DNA of 64,000 nt from Myxococcus virescens (GCF_900101905.1 NZ_FNAJ01000020.1:62001-126000); one strand, 5' to 3'. Counted from the first letter of the stretch, positions 46,400 to 63,341 are shown. A program made the numbers and translations. The notes: a model not told the origin generated them from the sequence alone.

Positions 46400-46888
46400 A
46401 TGAACGTTTCCATCGTCTCCCGAGGAGAAATCAAGCTGGTGGGCATCAAGGTGGTCGGCCGGCGCAGCGAGCTGAGCCACCGCGTCCCGCTGGCGTGGCT
46501 GGAGCTCCTCTCTCGCCTGGATGGACTGCCCGGAGTGGTGGACCGCGACGTGTTCCATGGCTGCGTGCCGGGCAGCGACCACGAGCAGCCGGGCGATGAC
46601 CCCGTCTACCAGTACTGGGTCACCACCGAGGTCCGAGGCCTCGACGCCGTCCCAGAAGGCCTGAAGACCCTGACGATTCCCGCGCGCGACTACGCCATGA
46701 CGCCGGTGCTGGGCACGGTGGATGCCATCAACGCGGCCTACGGCCGGCTGGCGAATTGGCTTCAGTCGGAAGACAGGCGCTCAGACCCTGCCGCCTACGT
46801 GCTGGAGCGATACGACCAGCGTCGACAGCCCGTGACCCCGCCGTACGAGCGCTTCGACTACGAACTGCTCACACCCCTGGCGCCCTGA
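46400..46888 (+). CDS. GyrI-like effector-binding domain protein
   Basis: A 162-residue single-domain protein of the GyrI/AraC-effector-binding fold (IVSRGEIKLVGIKVVGRRSELS; YQYWVTTEVRGLDAVPEGLKTLTIPARDYAM in parts; a conserved acidic pocket residue region near the middle). Such proteins bind hydrophobic small molecules; some hydrolyse or sequester them. It is divergent from the MerR regulator, which carries the same domain at its C-terminus, and may buffer the same ligand. The start at 46400 follows GGAGGG by about ten bases. Confidence 0.8.
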   Translation: MNVSIVSRGEIKLVGIKVVGRRSELSHRVPLAWLELLSRLDGLPGVVDRDVFHGCVPGSDHEQPGDDPVYQYWVTTEVRGLDAVPEGLKTLTIPARDYAMTPVLGTVDAINAAYGRLANWLQSEDRRSDPAAYVLERYDQRRQPVTPPYERFDYELLTPLAP

Positions 46889-46925
46889 GCGACGTCTCCC
46901 AGTCACCGTCAACGAGGAGCACGAG

Positions 46926-46950
46926 CGCGGGCATCGAGCAACTGCCCGCG
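46926..46950. terminator. Hairpin between convergent genes
   Basis: Perfect 8-bp stem CGCGGGCA/TGCCCGCG with a 9-nt loop between the ends of the GyrI-like gene and the PfkB gene. No T run. Confidence 0.4.
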
Positions 46951-47013
46951 TCAAACCATGCGCACGACAACAGACGACTGTTCGTCGGACGCGACGACAC
47001 CACCGTCACAGCG

Positions 47014-48009
47014 CTATGCGCGCGACCTGTCCGGACGCGACGGCATGACCTGAGCCAGCACCTCCGCTCGGGGAAGCCCCTCCACCGCACCGAGCTTCTC
47101 CACGACACGGGACCCGACCTCACACGCGAACGTGGCCAGCGCCACCAACTCCTCACCGGTTGCATCGCGCAGCGCCTCAGCGCCGCCGAACCAGCGCACC
47201 AGCCCCTGCAGCAGGCCCGCGACGAAACCATCGCCAGCACCGGTGGTGTCGACGACGCGCGTCTGGGGCGCCGCGACGTGGATGCGCTCCCCCTTCCATT
47301 GCAGCAGCGCGCCACGCTCGCCCAGCGTCACCACGGGCAGCGGCACGCCCATCGCGGCCAGTCGCGTCAGCGCTTCGTGGGGCACCTCCGTCCCGGTGAC
47401 GAAGCCAATCTCCTCTTCGGAGAGCTTCACCACGGTGCACAGCGGCAGCATCCGCGCCAGCAGGCCCTTCAGGAGAGACGTGTCCTCCCACGCATGCAGC
47501 CGCAAGTTGGGGTCACAGCTCACGATGAGCCCCGCGTCGCGAGCCAACCCCAGCATCCGCACCGCGGCCTCCTGCGCCTCCGGCCACTGGAGCGAGTTGG
47601 AGCCGCAATGCACCGCCTTCGCCCCCGACAGGAACGCCGCGTCGACATCCGCGTGTCCCAGCAGGAACTCCGCGGAGCGTGTCCGGAAGAAGGTGAAGCT
47701 GCGCTCGCCCTTCCCATCCAGGGAGATGAACACCAGCCCTGTGCGAGCCTCCGCCGTCTGGCGCAGGTGACTCACGTCCACGCCTTCCGCCGCCAATCGC
47801 TCGCGAAGGAAGTGACCGAACTCATCCGCGCCCACCACGCCCAGCATGGCCGGACGCAGCCCCAGCCGGGCCAGCCCCACCGCGACATTCGCCGGCGAGC
47901 CACCGGGGCACGGATGCCACGCGGGGACGTCGCGCACGCGGTGCCCTGAAGCCGCCGGGAGGAAGTCCACCAACGTCTCACCAAAGCACACGACATCCAG
48001 CGGCGGCAT
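47014..48009 (-). CDS. PfkB family carbohydrate kinase (fructokinase-like)
   Basis: A 331-residue ribokinase-fold enzyme. The N-terminal GGSPANVAVGLARLG signature (about 37-51) and the C-terminal DTTGAGDGFVAGLL motif with the catalytic Asp are intact. Sequence flavour is that of fructokinases (FGETLVDFLP start). It would phosphorylate a sugar at the expense of ATP in the cytosol, but the substrate cannot be told from the sequence. It follows recO by 23 bases in the same direction. The start follows GAGGGG and opens the fold; the upstream open frame lies within recO. Confidence 0.88.
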   Translation of the reverse strand: MPPLDVVCFGETLVDFLPAASGHRVRDVPAWHPCPGGSPANVAVGLARLGLRPAMLGVVGADEFGHFLRERLAAEGVDVSHLRQTAEARTGLVFISLDGKGERSFTFFRTRSAEFLLGHADVDAAFLSGAKAVHCGSNSLQWPEAQEAAVRMLGLARDAGLIVSCDPNLRLHAWEDTSLLKGLLARMLPLCTVVKLSEEEIGFVTGTEVPHEALTRLAAMGVPLPVVTLGERGALLQWKGERIHVAAPQTRVVDTTGAGDGFVAGLLQGLVRWFGGAEALRDATGEELVALATFACEVGSRVVEKLGAVEGLPRAEVLAQVMPSRPDRSRA

Positions 48010-48032
48010 GCGCCCCTCGCTTCCGAACTTCG

Positions 48033-48767
48033 TCAATCCAGGCCCACCTGGGCCATGAAGTCCACGCTCTTGAGGCGGCGACCCAGGTGATGGGCAATGA
48101 AAACGTTGAGCAGGCCGCGAGCACGCGCGCGCAAGTCCGGCGGCAGCGGCGTGCGCGCCCCTTCCTGGAGAGCGCGCAGGCCCGACAGCAGCGCCACCGG
48201 CACCGCCACGGACTCGCGAGCACGGGCTCCACACGGCTCACACACCGCGCCGCCATGGGCCTGGTCGAAACGAGGCCGCTCACCCGGAGCGCCGCCACAC
48301 AGCGAGCACGAATCAAACCGAGGCATCAACCCCGCGTGCGCCAGCGCGGACAGCTCGAAAGCCAAGAGCGACGTGGGCCCGGCCTCCTTCGCATCCAGTC
48401 GCGTCAGGTACGACTCCAACAGGGCGAACAGCTCCGGCTGCGGCTCATGGTCCCGCGTCAGCTCGCGGCACAGCTCCACCGCGTACAAGGCCCGGGCAAT
48501 CAGGGACAGGTCCTCGCGCGCCGCATAGAAACCCGCGACGATGTCCGTGCCGTCCAGCCGCACCGTGCTGCCGCGCGTCTCCACGATGTGCACGCGAAGC
48601 CGCATGAACGGCTCCAGCGCGCCGGCGAAGCGCCGCTTGCTCTTGCGTGCGCCCGCGGCGAAGGCCGTCAGCTTCCCATGCTCGCGCGTCAGCAAGGTGA
48701 CGAGCCGGTCGGACTCGCCATAGTCCACCGAGGACAGCACGAGCGCGTCGTCGTCGTATCGCTCCAT
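48033..48767 (-). CDS. recO: DNA repair protein RecO
   Basis: A 244-residue protein of normal RecO length. It starts with an OB-fold segment (DALVLSSVDYGESDRLVTLLTREHGKLTAFAAGARKSKR in parts), and has the zinc-binding pair CSLCGG and CEPCGA near residues 155-180. RecO loads RecA onto SSB-coated DNA with RecR in recombinational repair. It is nine bases after the RodZ-like gene and before the PfkB gene, likely in one operon. Confidence 0.95.
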   Translation of the reverse strand: MERYDDDALVLSSVDYGESDRLVTLLTREHGKLTAFAAGARKSKRRFAGALEPFMRLRVHIVETRGSTVRLDGTDIVAGFYAAREDLSLIARALYAVELCRELTRDHEPQPELFALLESYLTRLDAKEAGPTSLLAFELSALAHAGLMPRFDSCSLCGGAPGERPRFDQAHGGAVCEPCGARARESVAVPVALLSGLRALQEGARTPLPPDLRARARGLLNVFIAHHLGRRLKSVDFMAQVGLD

Positions 48768-48776
48768 GGAGATGCT

Positions 48777-49163
48777 TCAACGCGCGAGCGGATTGGGAAG
48801 CTTTCCGCTCAGCACCAGGAACAGGTACACGCCCAGGAGCAGGGCCGCCAGCAGCACGGACAGCCCCACGTAGGCCCGCTTGCGCCGCTCCTGCTCCAAC
48901 TGCACGGGAGATGGCGCCGGGACGGACTTGTCCACCTCCTCGTAGCGCAGCACGGCCTCTTCCGGAGACATGCCGATGACCTGCGCGTACGCGCGGATGT
49001 AGTTCACCACGAAGATGCGCGAGGGCAGCCGTTCCACCTGACCGGCCTCGAGCGCGGTGATGAGCGTGGGAGGAATCTTGGTCTCCCGCGCGACGTCGTC
49101 ACGCGAGAGCCCTCGGAGCTCTCGCTGCTGGCTCAGGTATTTGCCGAAATCGACGTGGTCCAC
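48777..49163 (-). CDS. RodZ-like protein: helix-turn-helix plus one membrane span
   Basis: A 128-residue protein. The HTH_25/Cro-type domain (VDFGKYLSQQRELRGLSRDDVARETKIPPTLITALEAGQVERLP in parts) occupies residues about 3-70, then a Pro-rich linker, then a single transmembrane helix (YVGLSVLLAALLLGVYLFLVL, about 100-122). The large periplasmic domain of RodZ is missing. RodZ links MreB to the membrane; this short version may be a RodZ paralogue or a membrane-bound regulator. A GTG at 49163 is preferred over the TTG at 49181 because GGGGA precedes it. Confidence 0.8.
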   Translation of the reverse strand: MDHVDFGKYLSQQRELRGLSRDDVARETKIPPTLITALEAGQVERLPSRIFVVNYIRAYAQVIGMSPEEAVLRYEEVDKSVPAPSPVQLEQERRKRAYVGLSVLLAALLLGVYLFLVLSGKLPNPLAR

Positions 49164-49185
49164 GGGTCCCCAGATACCCAACGCG

Positions 49186-49947
49186 CTAGAGCTTTTCCAG
49201 CAGCCTCCGGCAGTCGTCCTTCAGCACCTGTTCACCAGCTTTCGCCTTGGTCTCACAGGTGGCGAAGGCTGCCTTCGCCGCATCGACCTGCCCCAGCTTC
49301 GCCTGGCAGACGCCCTCACGCATGTACGCTTCCGCCACATCCGGGCAATTCTCGCGGTAGTGCGTGAACTGGCGGCACGCCTCGGAGGTGCGCCCCGTCT
49401 CGTCGTAGATGAGGCCCAGGTTCTTGTAGCCCAAACAGAAGTTGGGGTTGGTCGTCACCGCGGCCTTGATGCTCTCCACCGCGCGGTCCGGCTCGCCCTT
49501 CTTGTAGTACGCCCACCCCAGGTTTCCCTGGGCGATGAAGGGCGTCGGGTAGAGCATGTCGTTGAGGACCAGCTCATAGAGCTTGATGGCGTCGTCGTAG
49601 CGGCCCTGGTCCAGGTGCACGTTGGCGAGGTTGGTGCGCGCCTCGGAGAAGTCGGGGCGAACCTCCAGCGCCTTGGTGTAGTGCTTGACGGCCTCGTCGG
49701 GACGGCGAAACGCCAGGTGCAGCAGGATGCCCATGGCGTTGTTCGCGTCGGGGTAGTCCGGGTCGTTCTTCAGCGACACCTGCAGCTCGCGCAGCGCCTC
49801 CTGGAGCTCGCCGGCCTGCTGGGCCTGCAATGCCAGGTCGTAGTGAATCTCGGCGCTCCGCTTCTCCTTCTCCGTGGGCGTGTGGGAACAACCGGAGGAC
49901 ACCAGCAGCAGCGCGAGCGAACAGGACGCGTTGGAAAGGCGGAACAT
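49186..49947 (-). CDS. tgl: Tgl: TPR lipoprotein for type IV pilus secretin assembly
   Basis: A 253-residue outer-membrane lipoprotein; the lipobox VSSGC ends an N-terminal signal. Six TPR units fill the mature protein, for example YDLALQAQQAGELQEALREL, DEAVKHYTKALEVRPDF and DDAIKLYELVL, with WAYYKKGEPDRAVESI and the next unit NLGLIYDETGRTSEACRQF. In M. xanthus Tgl is needed for assembly of the PilQ secretin and thus for social motility, and it can be transferred between cells by outer-membrane contact. Recognition is by overall sequence and local order. It lies in an operon-like series with the RodZ-like, recO and PfkB genes. Confidence 0.93.
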   Translation of the reverse strand: MFRLSNASCSLALLLVSSGCSHTPTEKEKRSAEIHYDLALQAQQAGELQEALRELQVSLKNDPDYPDANNAMGILLHLAFRRPDEAVKHYTKALEVRPDFSEARTNLANVHLDQGRYDDAIKLYELVLNDMLYPTPFIAQGNLGWAYYKKGEPDRAVESIKAAVTTNPNFCLGYKNLGLIYDETGRTSEACRQFTHYRENCPDVAEAYMREGVCQAKLGQVDAAKAAFATCETKAKAGEQVLKDDCRRLLEKL

Positions 49948-49984
49948 GGGGAGCGGCTCTCGACGAGGGTGAGGGGGCGGTGAC

Positions 49985-50452
49985 TCAGAAGGCGGCCAGG
50001 AAGCGGCCCAGGGTGGTGGTGACGTTCTTCTTCTCCTCGGCGCGCGCAACCACGGCGGGCACGAGCGTCGGGTCCTTGAAGAACACCGGCAACGTCTTGA
50101 GCTGCTCGTCCTGCTGCTCGGGGGCCATCGCGCGCCAGTTGGCGTCGTCCATCATGAACCCGAGCGACTCCACGAAGGCCAGCGCGTCCCCCTCGTCATC
50201 GCGGTACTCATCCGCTGACACGTTGCGCCGGCCGGACAGGTACACCGCGCAGTCCGCGGCCTCCGCCAGGTACAGGTACACGAAGACAGCCGCGGTCCCC
50301 TGCCCTCCCCGGAGGCCCACGACAAAGGCCTGCGCCGGTCCGGCCTGCTTGCCCGGAATGGCCACGTGCGGCGCGTTGAGGGAGGTATGCAGCGCCAGGA
50401 TTTGCTCCCGCGTGGCGGGCAGCCCGCGGTAGCGCTCGTCGAGGTTGAACAC
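49985..50452 (-). CDS. Hypothetical protein upstream of tgl
   Basis: A 155-residue soluble protein of no family I recognise. It starts with a GTG preceded by CGGAG seven bases away and ends 37 bases before tgl. Sequence is mixed alpha/beta (LPATREQILALHTSLNA; GTAAVFVYLYLAEAADCAVYLSG; ADEYRDDEGDALAFVESLGFMMDDANW in parts). No signal peptide or membrane segment is seen, so it is cytosolic. Its place directly before tgl suggests cotranscription and possibly a motility-related role, but that is inference. Confidence 0.7.
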   Translation of the reverse strand: MFNLDERYRGLPATREQILALHTSLNAPHVAIPGKQAGPAQAFVVGLRGGQGTAAVFVYLYLAEAADCAVYLSGRRNVSADEYRDDEGDALAFVESLGFMMDDANWRAMAPEQQDEQLKTLPVFFKDPTLVPAVVARAEEKKNVTTTLGRFLAAF

Positions 50453-50484
50453 GGTTGTCTCCGTTACCCGAAGCCCCACACCCG

Positions 50485-51174
50485 TCAGCGCGTGGTGAGG
50501 GTGAACTCCTGCGTCGCATCCTGCGTGTCCGCCGCCGTCTTCTGGAAGCGGAGGATGGGATTGTCGATCATCACGTTCCCGCCGCCCTCGTTGCCCTCGC
50601 CAATAATGACCCGAAACACGTGGGCAGGCGAACTGCTGCGCGCGTCCCCGGCGTTTCCCTTCCGGGCGATGAACGTCACCTTGTTCGCCCCCGGCCGCAG
50701 GTTGCGGGTGATGTCCACCACCACCTGGTCCTCGTTGCCTCGCAGCTTGCGCAGCCACGTGGAATTGATGAACACGTCGATGTCGTACCCCGTCATCCCC
50801 GGCACCGTCTGCTCCGTCACCAGCCAGTAGCGCTGGGTGAGGCGCCCGGGGGCCGAGGGCGCGCCAGGCGCCTGCTGCGCCACGGGAGGCGCCTTCGCGG
50901 CGGGGGCGGCCGGCCCCGGGGCGGCGGGCGCCGGTGCCTGGGGTGACGCGGCGGGGGCCGGAGGCGTCACCGCCGTCACACGGGCCGCGTAGCCCGGCGC
51001 GTCGATGTGCACGTTCCCGGCCTCGTCGATGCGGACGGTGGCCTTCTCGAACTTCTGGTTGGTGACGCCGTCAATCTTGACGCCGTTGAGGAAGACGGAG
51101 CCAGCGTGCGCCCCGAACGGGGCCAGGGCCAGGGCGGCGGCAAGCGCGGCGCTGGGGAACAGGGGGTTCTTCAT
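50485..51174 (-). CDS. Exported hypothetical protein with Pro/Ala linker
   Basis: A 229-residue protein with a signal peptide (MKNPLFPSAALAAALALAPFGAHA). A short beta domain (SVFLNGVKIDGVTNQKFEKATVRID in parts, about 25-65) is followed by a Pro/Ala-rich linker (about 70-110) and a beta-rich C-terminal domain (about 115-229) with YWLVTEQTVPGMTGYDIDVFI and NPILRFQKTAADTQD. AGGAG precedes the ATG. I do not recognise the family. It lies on the same strand as, and 32 bases before, the gene upstream of tgl. Confidence 0.75.
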   Translation of the reverse strand: MKNPLFPSAALAAALALAPFGAHAGSVFLNGVKIDGVTNQKFEKATVRIDEAGNVHIDAPGYAARVTAVTPPAPAASPQAPAPAAPGPAAPAAKAPPVAQQAPGAPSAPGRLTQRYWLVTEQTVPGMTGYDIDVFINSTWLRKLRGNEDQVVVDITRNLRPGANKVTFIARKGNAGDARSSSPAHVFRVIIGEGNEGGGNVMIDNPILRFQKTAADTQDATQEFTLTTR

Positions 51175-51303
51175 GCGGGTCACTCCTGAGAATCTCCAAC
51201 AGTCCCGGGCACTTGGAACGCTTAGCGCACCCGGCGGGACGGAACAAGGCGCGCATACACCCCGTTGGAGCGTCCCAGTCGCCCGGAGATTCACCCCACC
51301 CAC

Positions 51304-52044
51304 TCAGGGCATGGGCTCGGGAGGCACCTCGCGCTGCGCCAAGGCCCAGTCTCCGCCCAGCCCGTGGCCCTCACGGAAGCGCCGGAAGTCCCGGCGGACC
51401 GCGCGCGGATAGCGCCGGAAGCGCTCCAGTTCGCCCTGCTTGATGGCGTTGCGAATGCGGGTGGGGCCGGCGTTGTAGGCCATCAGGGCCAGGTCCAGGT
51501 CCCCACCGAAGCGCTCCTGTAACGAGCGCAGGTAGCGGATGCCCAGCCGCACGCAGAGCGCGGTGTCCGCGGTCACTTCCTCGCGGGACAGGCGCAGTCC
51601 TTCCTTCTCCGCCAGGAAGTGCAGCGTGCTCGGTTTGATCTGCATCAACCCACGCGCGCCCTTCACGGAGACGGCATCTTCCGTGAAGTCCGACTCCACG
51701 TCGATGATGGCCAGGATCAGCAGCGGATCATACGCGAGCCGCCCGGCCTCCTCGGCGATGGCCTGGATGAGCTGCCGGCGCAGCGTCAGGCCCAGGTCCG
51801 GGGCCCGGCGCGCCAGCACCGCGTCGATGAGCGACGCCTCGGGGGAGATGACCTCCGCCGCCACGACGCCCGGGACGACGGGCTGCACCGGCCGCTCCTC
51901 CAGCAACGGCACCAGCCGCGCCGACACGACGAGCGCCGCCCCCGCGAGCAGCGGGAGCCGGGAACAACCCGAGCTGAAGGCGTGGAGACGTTCGAAGAGC
52001 CGCGTACCGAAAGACCTCCCGCCCGAAGGGGCGGGAGCTTTCAC
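51304..52044 (-). CDS. Lytic transglycosylase (SLT/MltC-like)
   Basis: A 246-residue protein with an N-terminal membrane anchor (about residues 30-50). The SLT domain (about 90-210) has the catalytic Glu in IDVESDF, then GARGLMQIKPST, and the DLALMAYNAGPTRI motif. It cleaves peptidoglycan glycan strands in the periplasm. A GTG start overlaps the stop of the preceding phasin-like gene by four bases (GTGA), so translation is coupled. Its place near tgl suggests, but does not prove, a role in making room for envelope machines. Confidence 0.88.
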   Translation of the reverse strand: MKAPAPSGGRSFGTRLFERLHAFSSGCSRLPLLAGAALVVSARLVPLLEERPVQPVVPGVVAAEVISPEASLIDAVLARRAPDLGLTLRRQLIQAIAEEAGRLAYDPLLILAIIDVESDFTEDAVSVKGARGLMQIKPSTLHFLAEKEGLRLSREEVTADTALCVRLGIRYLRSLQERFGGDLDLALMAYNAGPTRIRNAIKQGELERFRRYPRAVRRDFRRFREGHGLGGDWALAQREVPPEPMP

Positions 52045-52391
52045 TTCCGGTGCTCCAGGGCCTGGATGCGCTCGGCCAGCTTGTCCAGCCGGGTTCCAAA
52101 CGCCGCCAGCTCCTCGCGGCGGGGCAGCTTCATCTTCATCAGGGCCTGGCGAACCCGCTCTTCCACGTTGTGCTCCAGGTCCTTGCGGTGGCCCACCAGC
52201 CGCTCACTGAACTCCCGGGCCTGGCGCTTCACCTCGTCCTGGCTCCAACCCGCCACCGCGGCCACGCGCTGCACGGCCCGTGAGGCTTCTTCCTCGGCCG
52301 TGTTCACCGCCAGCAGGGCCTGGCTCCAGAGACGCTCGAACGTCTCCGTCACGGAGTGCTTCTCTCGGGGGGCCTCGGGCTTGTTGTCCAT
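52041..52391 (-). CDS. Phasin-like coiled-coil protein
   Basis: A 116-residue helical protein. The pattern of FERLWSQALLAVNTAEEEA, SQDEVKRQAREFSERLVG and RLDKLAERIQALEHRK is like PHA-granule-associated (phasin, PhaF/PhaI-type) proteins. Phasins coat polyester granules, but similar short coiled-coil proteins exist in organisms with other storage polymers. It overlaps the transglycosylase gene by four bases and follows the second phasin-like gene on the same strand. Confidence 0.75.
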   Translation of the reverse strand: MDNKPEAPREKHSVTETFERLWSQALLAVNTAEEEASRAVQRVAAVAGWSQDEVKRQAREFSERLVGHRKDLEHNVEERVRQALMKMKLPRREELAAFGTRLDKLAERIQALEHRK

Positions 52392-52495
52392 GGGGTCTCT
52401 CCGGGAGGTGTACAGGCCAGACGTTCAGGCCCGACCCGGTCGGGGAACGGCCGAAATAAGCACACCCCCGACGTGAAGGGAACGACGGCGATGTG

Positions 52496-52533
52496 CCTCC
52501 CCCTTCTCTTTCGCACTCGGAGAAAGGGAGAGG
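52496..52533. repeat. Imperfect hairpin between the two phasin-like genes
   Basis: CCTC-CCCTT on the left pairs with AAGGG-GAGG on the right with a few mismatches. No T run follows on the minus strand. It may slow or process the shared transcript. Confidence 0.3.
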
Positions 52534-52563
52534 CCACACTGCCTGTCGTGATTCGACGGGACT

Positions 52564-53091
52564 TCAGGCGCGCGGCGAGGACGCGGGGCTGCTTGCGGGC
52601 TTCGCGCCGTTCACCCGACGGACGGGCTTCAGCAGCGAGTCCACCTTGCGGGACAGCTTCGCCAGCTCCTTGTTGAGGTCCTTCAGCTGCGCCTGGCTGG
52701 CCACGCCCACGGCCTCGACGACGCGCGTCTGGATACCGTCAAAGCGCTTGCGCAGCTCGGTGCCCGCGGCGTCCACGCGCCGGCTCAGCTCGGTGCTGGC
52801 CTCGTTGGCGCGCTTGCTCAGCTCCTGCACGCGGGGGTCCGTCAGCAGCTCACCGGCCTGGAACTTCGCCCACAGCGCCTGGGCCTCCTTGGCGGCCTCC
52901 TGCCCGCGGGACTCCAAGGTCTTCACGACCTTGCCCGCTTCGCCTTCCAGTTCCTCGATGCGCTTCTGCGCCTGGGAAATCTGGGCCTTCAGAAAGCTCT
53001 CCACATTCTGCGCCAGTCCGCTCTTCGCAGCGGCCTCGGAGCTCTGAACTTCGTTCTGCGTCGCCTCGGTCTCGGTCTTCGTCGTGGCCAT
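52564..53091 (-). CDS. Phasin family protein
   Basis: A 175-residue coiled-coil protein. Residues about 25-70 (AQNVESFLKAQISQAQKRIEELEGEAGKVVKTLESRG in parts) and 95-150 (ELSKRANEASTELSRRVDAAGTELRKRFDGIQ in parts) form long amphipathic helices, and the tail is Ala/Pro/Ser/Lys-rich, as in PhaF/PhaI phasins. It lies downstream of rpoC on the same strand after the rpoC terminator. Function as a granule or nucleoid-associated structural protein is inference. Confidence 0.8.
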   Translation of the reverse strand: MATTKTETEATQNEVQSSEAAAKSGLAQNVESFLKAQISQAQKRIEELEGEAGKVVKTLESRGQEAAKEAQALWAKFQAGELLTDPRVQELSKRANEASTELSRRVDAAGTELRKRFDGIQTRVVEAVGVASQAQLKDLNKELAKLSRKVDSLLKPVRRVNGAKPASSPASSPRA

Positions 53092-53225
53092 ACCGTCCTC
53101 CCCTATCCCGGCTTTCGCCGGGCGGTAACCAGGTGCGTCACTACAGCGTTCAACAGTTAACGCAGCGCGCCATAAGCGTCAAGCCAACGACGAGCCCATA
53201 ACGCGATTAGCCATAAACAAAGGAA

Positions 53226-53262
53226 AACCGCCGCCCCAGAGAAAGCTCTGGGAGCGGCGGTT
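53226..53262 (-). terminator. Terminator after rpoC
   Basis: AACCGCCGC (53226-53234) pairs with GCGGCGGTT (53254-53262), and an inner CCCAGAG/CTCTGGG stem closes on an AAAG loop. On the minus strand the stem is followed by TTCCTTTGTTTA. It ends the rpoBC transcript 38 bases past the rpoC stop. Confidence 0.85.
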
Positions 53263-53300
53263 GTCTTTCAGCGAACGCTTTAGGACGGCTGGGGCGCGGC

Positions 53301-57512
<4,212 letters not shown>

Positions 57513-57646
57513 GTTGCCTCCGAAATCTCGTTGGGCGCCCCCACATCCAAGGGGGGCCGCCAGCTGATTCGGGCCCCCGCCCCGTTCCGGCCGCGCCCGC
57601 CCCTATCGGGACGGCGGGCGGCCGGTCAGGCGGGCGCTCCGTGCAA

Positions 57647-61873
<4,227 letters not shown>

Positions 61874-61959
61874 TCTGGCTCCGGGGACGACTGCTCGGGC
61901 GGGCAAACTTCAGTAACGCGCGGCGGCGCCGGGAAATTTGCAACGGTCAAATGGGCAAA

Positions 61960-61988
61960 GCCGGCGCCCCCACTCAGGGAGCGCCGGC
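61960..61988 (-). terminator. Hairpin between rplL and rpoB (partial terminator candidate)
   Basis: GCCGGCGC (61960-61967) pairs with GCGCCGGC (61981-61988), followed on the minus strand by TTTG. Its place matches the rplL-rpoB attenuator known in E. coli, which lowers rpoBC expression relative to the ribosomal genes. Confidence 0.6.
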
Positions 61989-62050
61989 CTGCACATCCGG
62001 TCAGGAGGCTGCCCGAAATTTCCCGGAAAACCGGACAGTCCCTGTAGAAA

Positions 62051-62419
62051 CTACTTGATGTCGACGGTCGCACCAGCCGCGGTGAGCTGGTCCTTGATCT
62101 TCTTGGCGTCGTCCTTGTTGACGCCTTCCTTGACGTTCTTCGGAGCGCCCTCGACCAGGTCCTTGGCCTCCTTCAGGCCCAGGCCGGTGATCGCGCGGAT
62201 CTCCTTGATGACGTTGATCTTGTTGGCGCCGGCGTTGGCCAGCACCACCGTGAACTCCGTCTTCTCCTCGACAGGAGCGGCGGCGGCGGCCGGGCCCGCG
62301 GCAACGGCCACGGCGGCGGCGGAGACGCCCCACTTGCTCTCGAGCTGCTTCACGAGCTCGGCCGCCTCGAGGACGGTCAGGGAGGAGAGCTGGTCAACAA
62401 TCGCGTTCAGGTCAGCCAT
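62051..62419 (-). CDS. rplL: Ribosomal protein bL12 (L7/L12)
   Basis: A 122-residue stalk protein. The N-terminal dimerisation helices ([24 protein letters not shown] in parts), an Ala-rich hinge (about 34-50) and the C-terminal factor-binding domain ([36 protein letters not shown] in parts) are complete. It recruits translation GTPases. AAGGA precedes the ATG. It is between rplJ and rpoB as usual. Confidence 0.98.
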   Translation of the reverse strand: MADLNAIVDQLSSLTVLEAAELVKQLESKWGVSAAAVAVAAGPAAAAAPVEEKTEFTVVLANAGANKINVIKEIRAITGLGLKEAKDLVEGAPKNVKEGVNKDDAKKIKDQLTAAGATVDIK

Positions 62420-62522
62420 TGAAATGTGTCCTTCTGGTTTCGACTAACGGCCAACTCCCCCTTTGGAGAGTTCCGGCCGGAGAGGTTGCGGTAGAAAAAC
62501 TTCTCGAACAGATGAGGGCTTC

Positions 62523-63044
62523 TCAGCCCTGCGCCTTGTCCGCGTTGGCCTGGACGACTCGGGCGAGCTGCGAACCCGGAGCCGCGATGGTCCGAACCAG
62601 CTTGCTCGCGGGCTGGCTGATGACGCCCAGCAGCTGCGCGCGAAGCTCGGGCAGACCCGGCAGCTTCGCCAGGGCCTTCACGCCGGCGACGTCGACCTTG
62701 CGGCCTTCGACGACAGCGGTGCGGATCTTGATCTTGTCCTCGATGTCCTTCGCGAACTCGACCAGGATCTTCGCGGGAGCCACCACGTCGCCGTAGCTGA
62801 TGCACAGGGCCACGGGGCCCGTGAAGTCATCAGCGATGACCGACACGGACGTGCCCTGCGCGGCACGGCGCGCCAGCGTGTTCTTGATGACCTTGTACTC
62901 GACGTTGCCCTCGCGGAACTTCTTGCGGAGCTTGGTCACCGTCTCCACGTCCACCTTGGTGAACTCGGCGACGACGGCGGAGGTCGTCCTCGAGAACTTC
63001 TCGTGGAGCTCCTTGATCATCTCTTCCTTCTCACTCTTCAGCAC
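62523..63044 (-). CDS. rplJ: Ribosomal protein uL10
   Basis: A 173-residue protein that anchors L7/L12 dimers to the ribosome. The core KEEMIKELHEKFSRTTSAVVAEF, KLRKKFREGNVEYKVIKNTLARRA and the C-terminal L12-binding helix (SQLARVVQANADK) are typical. It starts with GTG preceded by a near-complete anti-SD match (AAGGAGGTGA, 63051-63060). The long leader upstream probably holds the autoregulatory site bound by L10-L12. Confidence 0.97.
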   Translation of the reverse strand: MLKSEKEEMIKELHEKFSRTTSAVVAEFTKVDVETVTKLRKKFREGNVEYKVIKNTLARRAAQGTSVSVIADDFTGPVALCISYGDVVAPAKILVEFAKDIEDKIKIRTAVVEGRKVDVAGVKALAKLPGLPELRAQLLGVISQPASKLVRTIAAPGSQLARVVQANADKAQG

Positions 63045-63050
63045 TTTGAC

Positions 63051-63060
63051 TCACCTCCTT
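63051..63060 (-). promoter_or_regulatory. Extended Shine-Dalgarno of rplJ
   Basis: AAGGAGGTGA on the minus strand is complementary to almost the whole 3' end of 16S rRNA and sits before the GTG start, consistent with very high translation. Confidence 0.8.
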
Positions 63061-63315
63061 ACTGGGCCCGCCTTTTCAGGACGGGCGTGATGCCTGGGCC
63101 AAAGTGGCAGAGCGAGAGGAGCCTCCGAGAGGCACCACACCGCACCTCCAGTCTCGGCAGGGCTGACCTTGCGGTCGTTTGAACCAGGGGTCGAAGGTGC
63201 CGTCCGGCCGGTTGCCCGGCTGCCAACGGAACATGCATCCTCTTCGCCCAGGTCCCTGCTGTCATGAACCAGGTGTCGGGACGCCGCGCCTCACGACGTG
63301 GCGCCCCAATTGCAA

Positions 63316-63341
63316 AAGCCGGGGGCCTATACCCCCGGCTT
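63316..63341 (-). terminator. Terminator between rplA and rplJ
   Basis: Perfect 10-bp stem AAGCCGGGGG/CCCCCGGCTT with a 6-nt loop, followed on the minus strand by TTGC, giving a TTTT run with the stem end. It may end the rplA transcript or act as an attenuator before rplJ. Confidence 0.7.

Noticed and set aside
46401-46449. Earlier start codons for the MerR regulator
   Set aside because: They would put the dyad operator and the divergent promoter inside the coding sequence; the start at 46344 aligns with the MerR fold.
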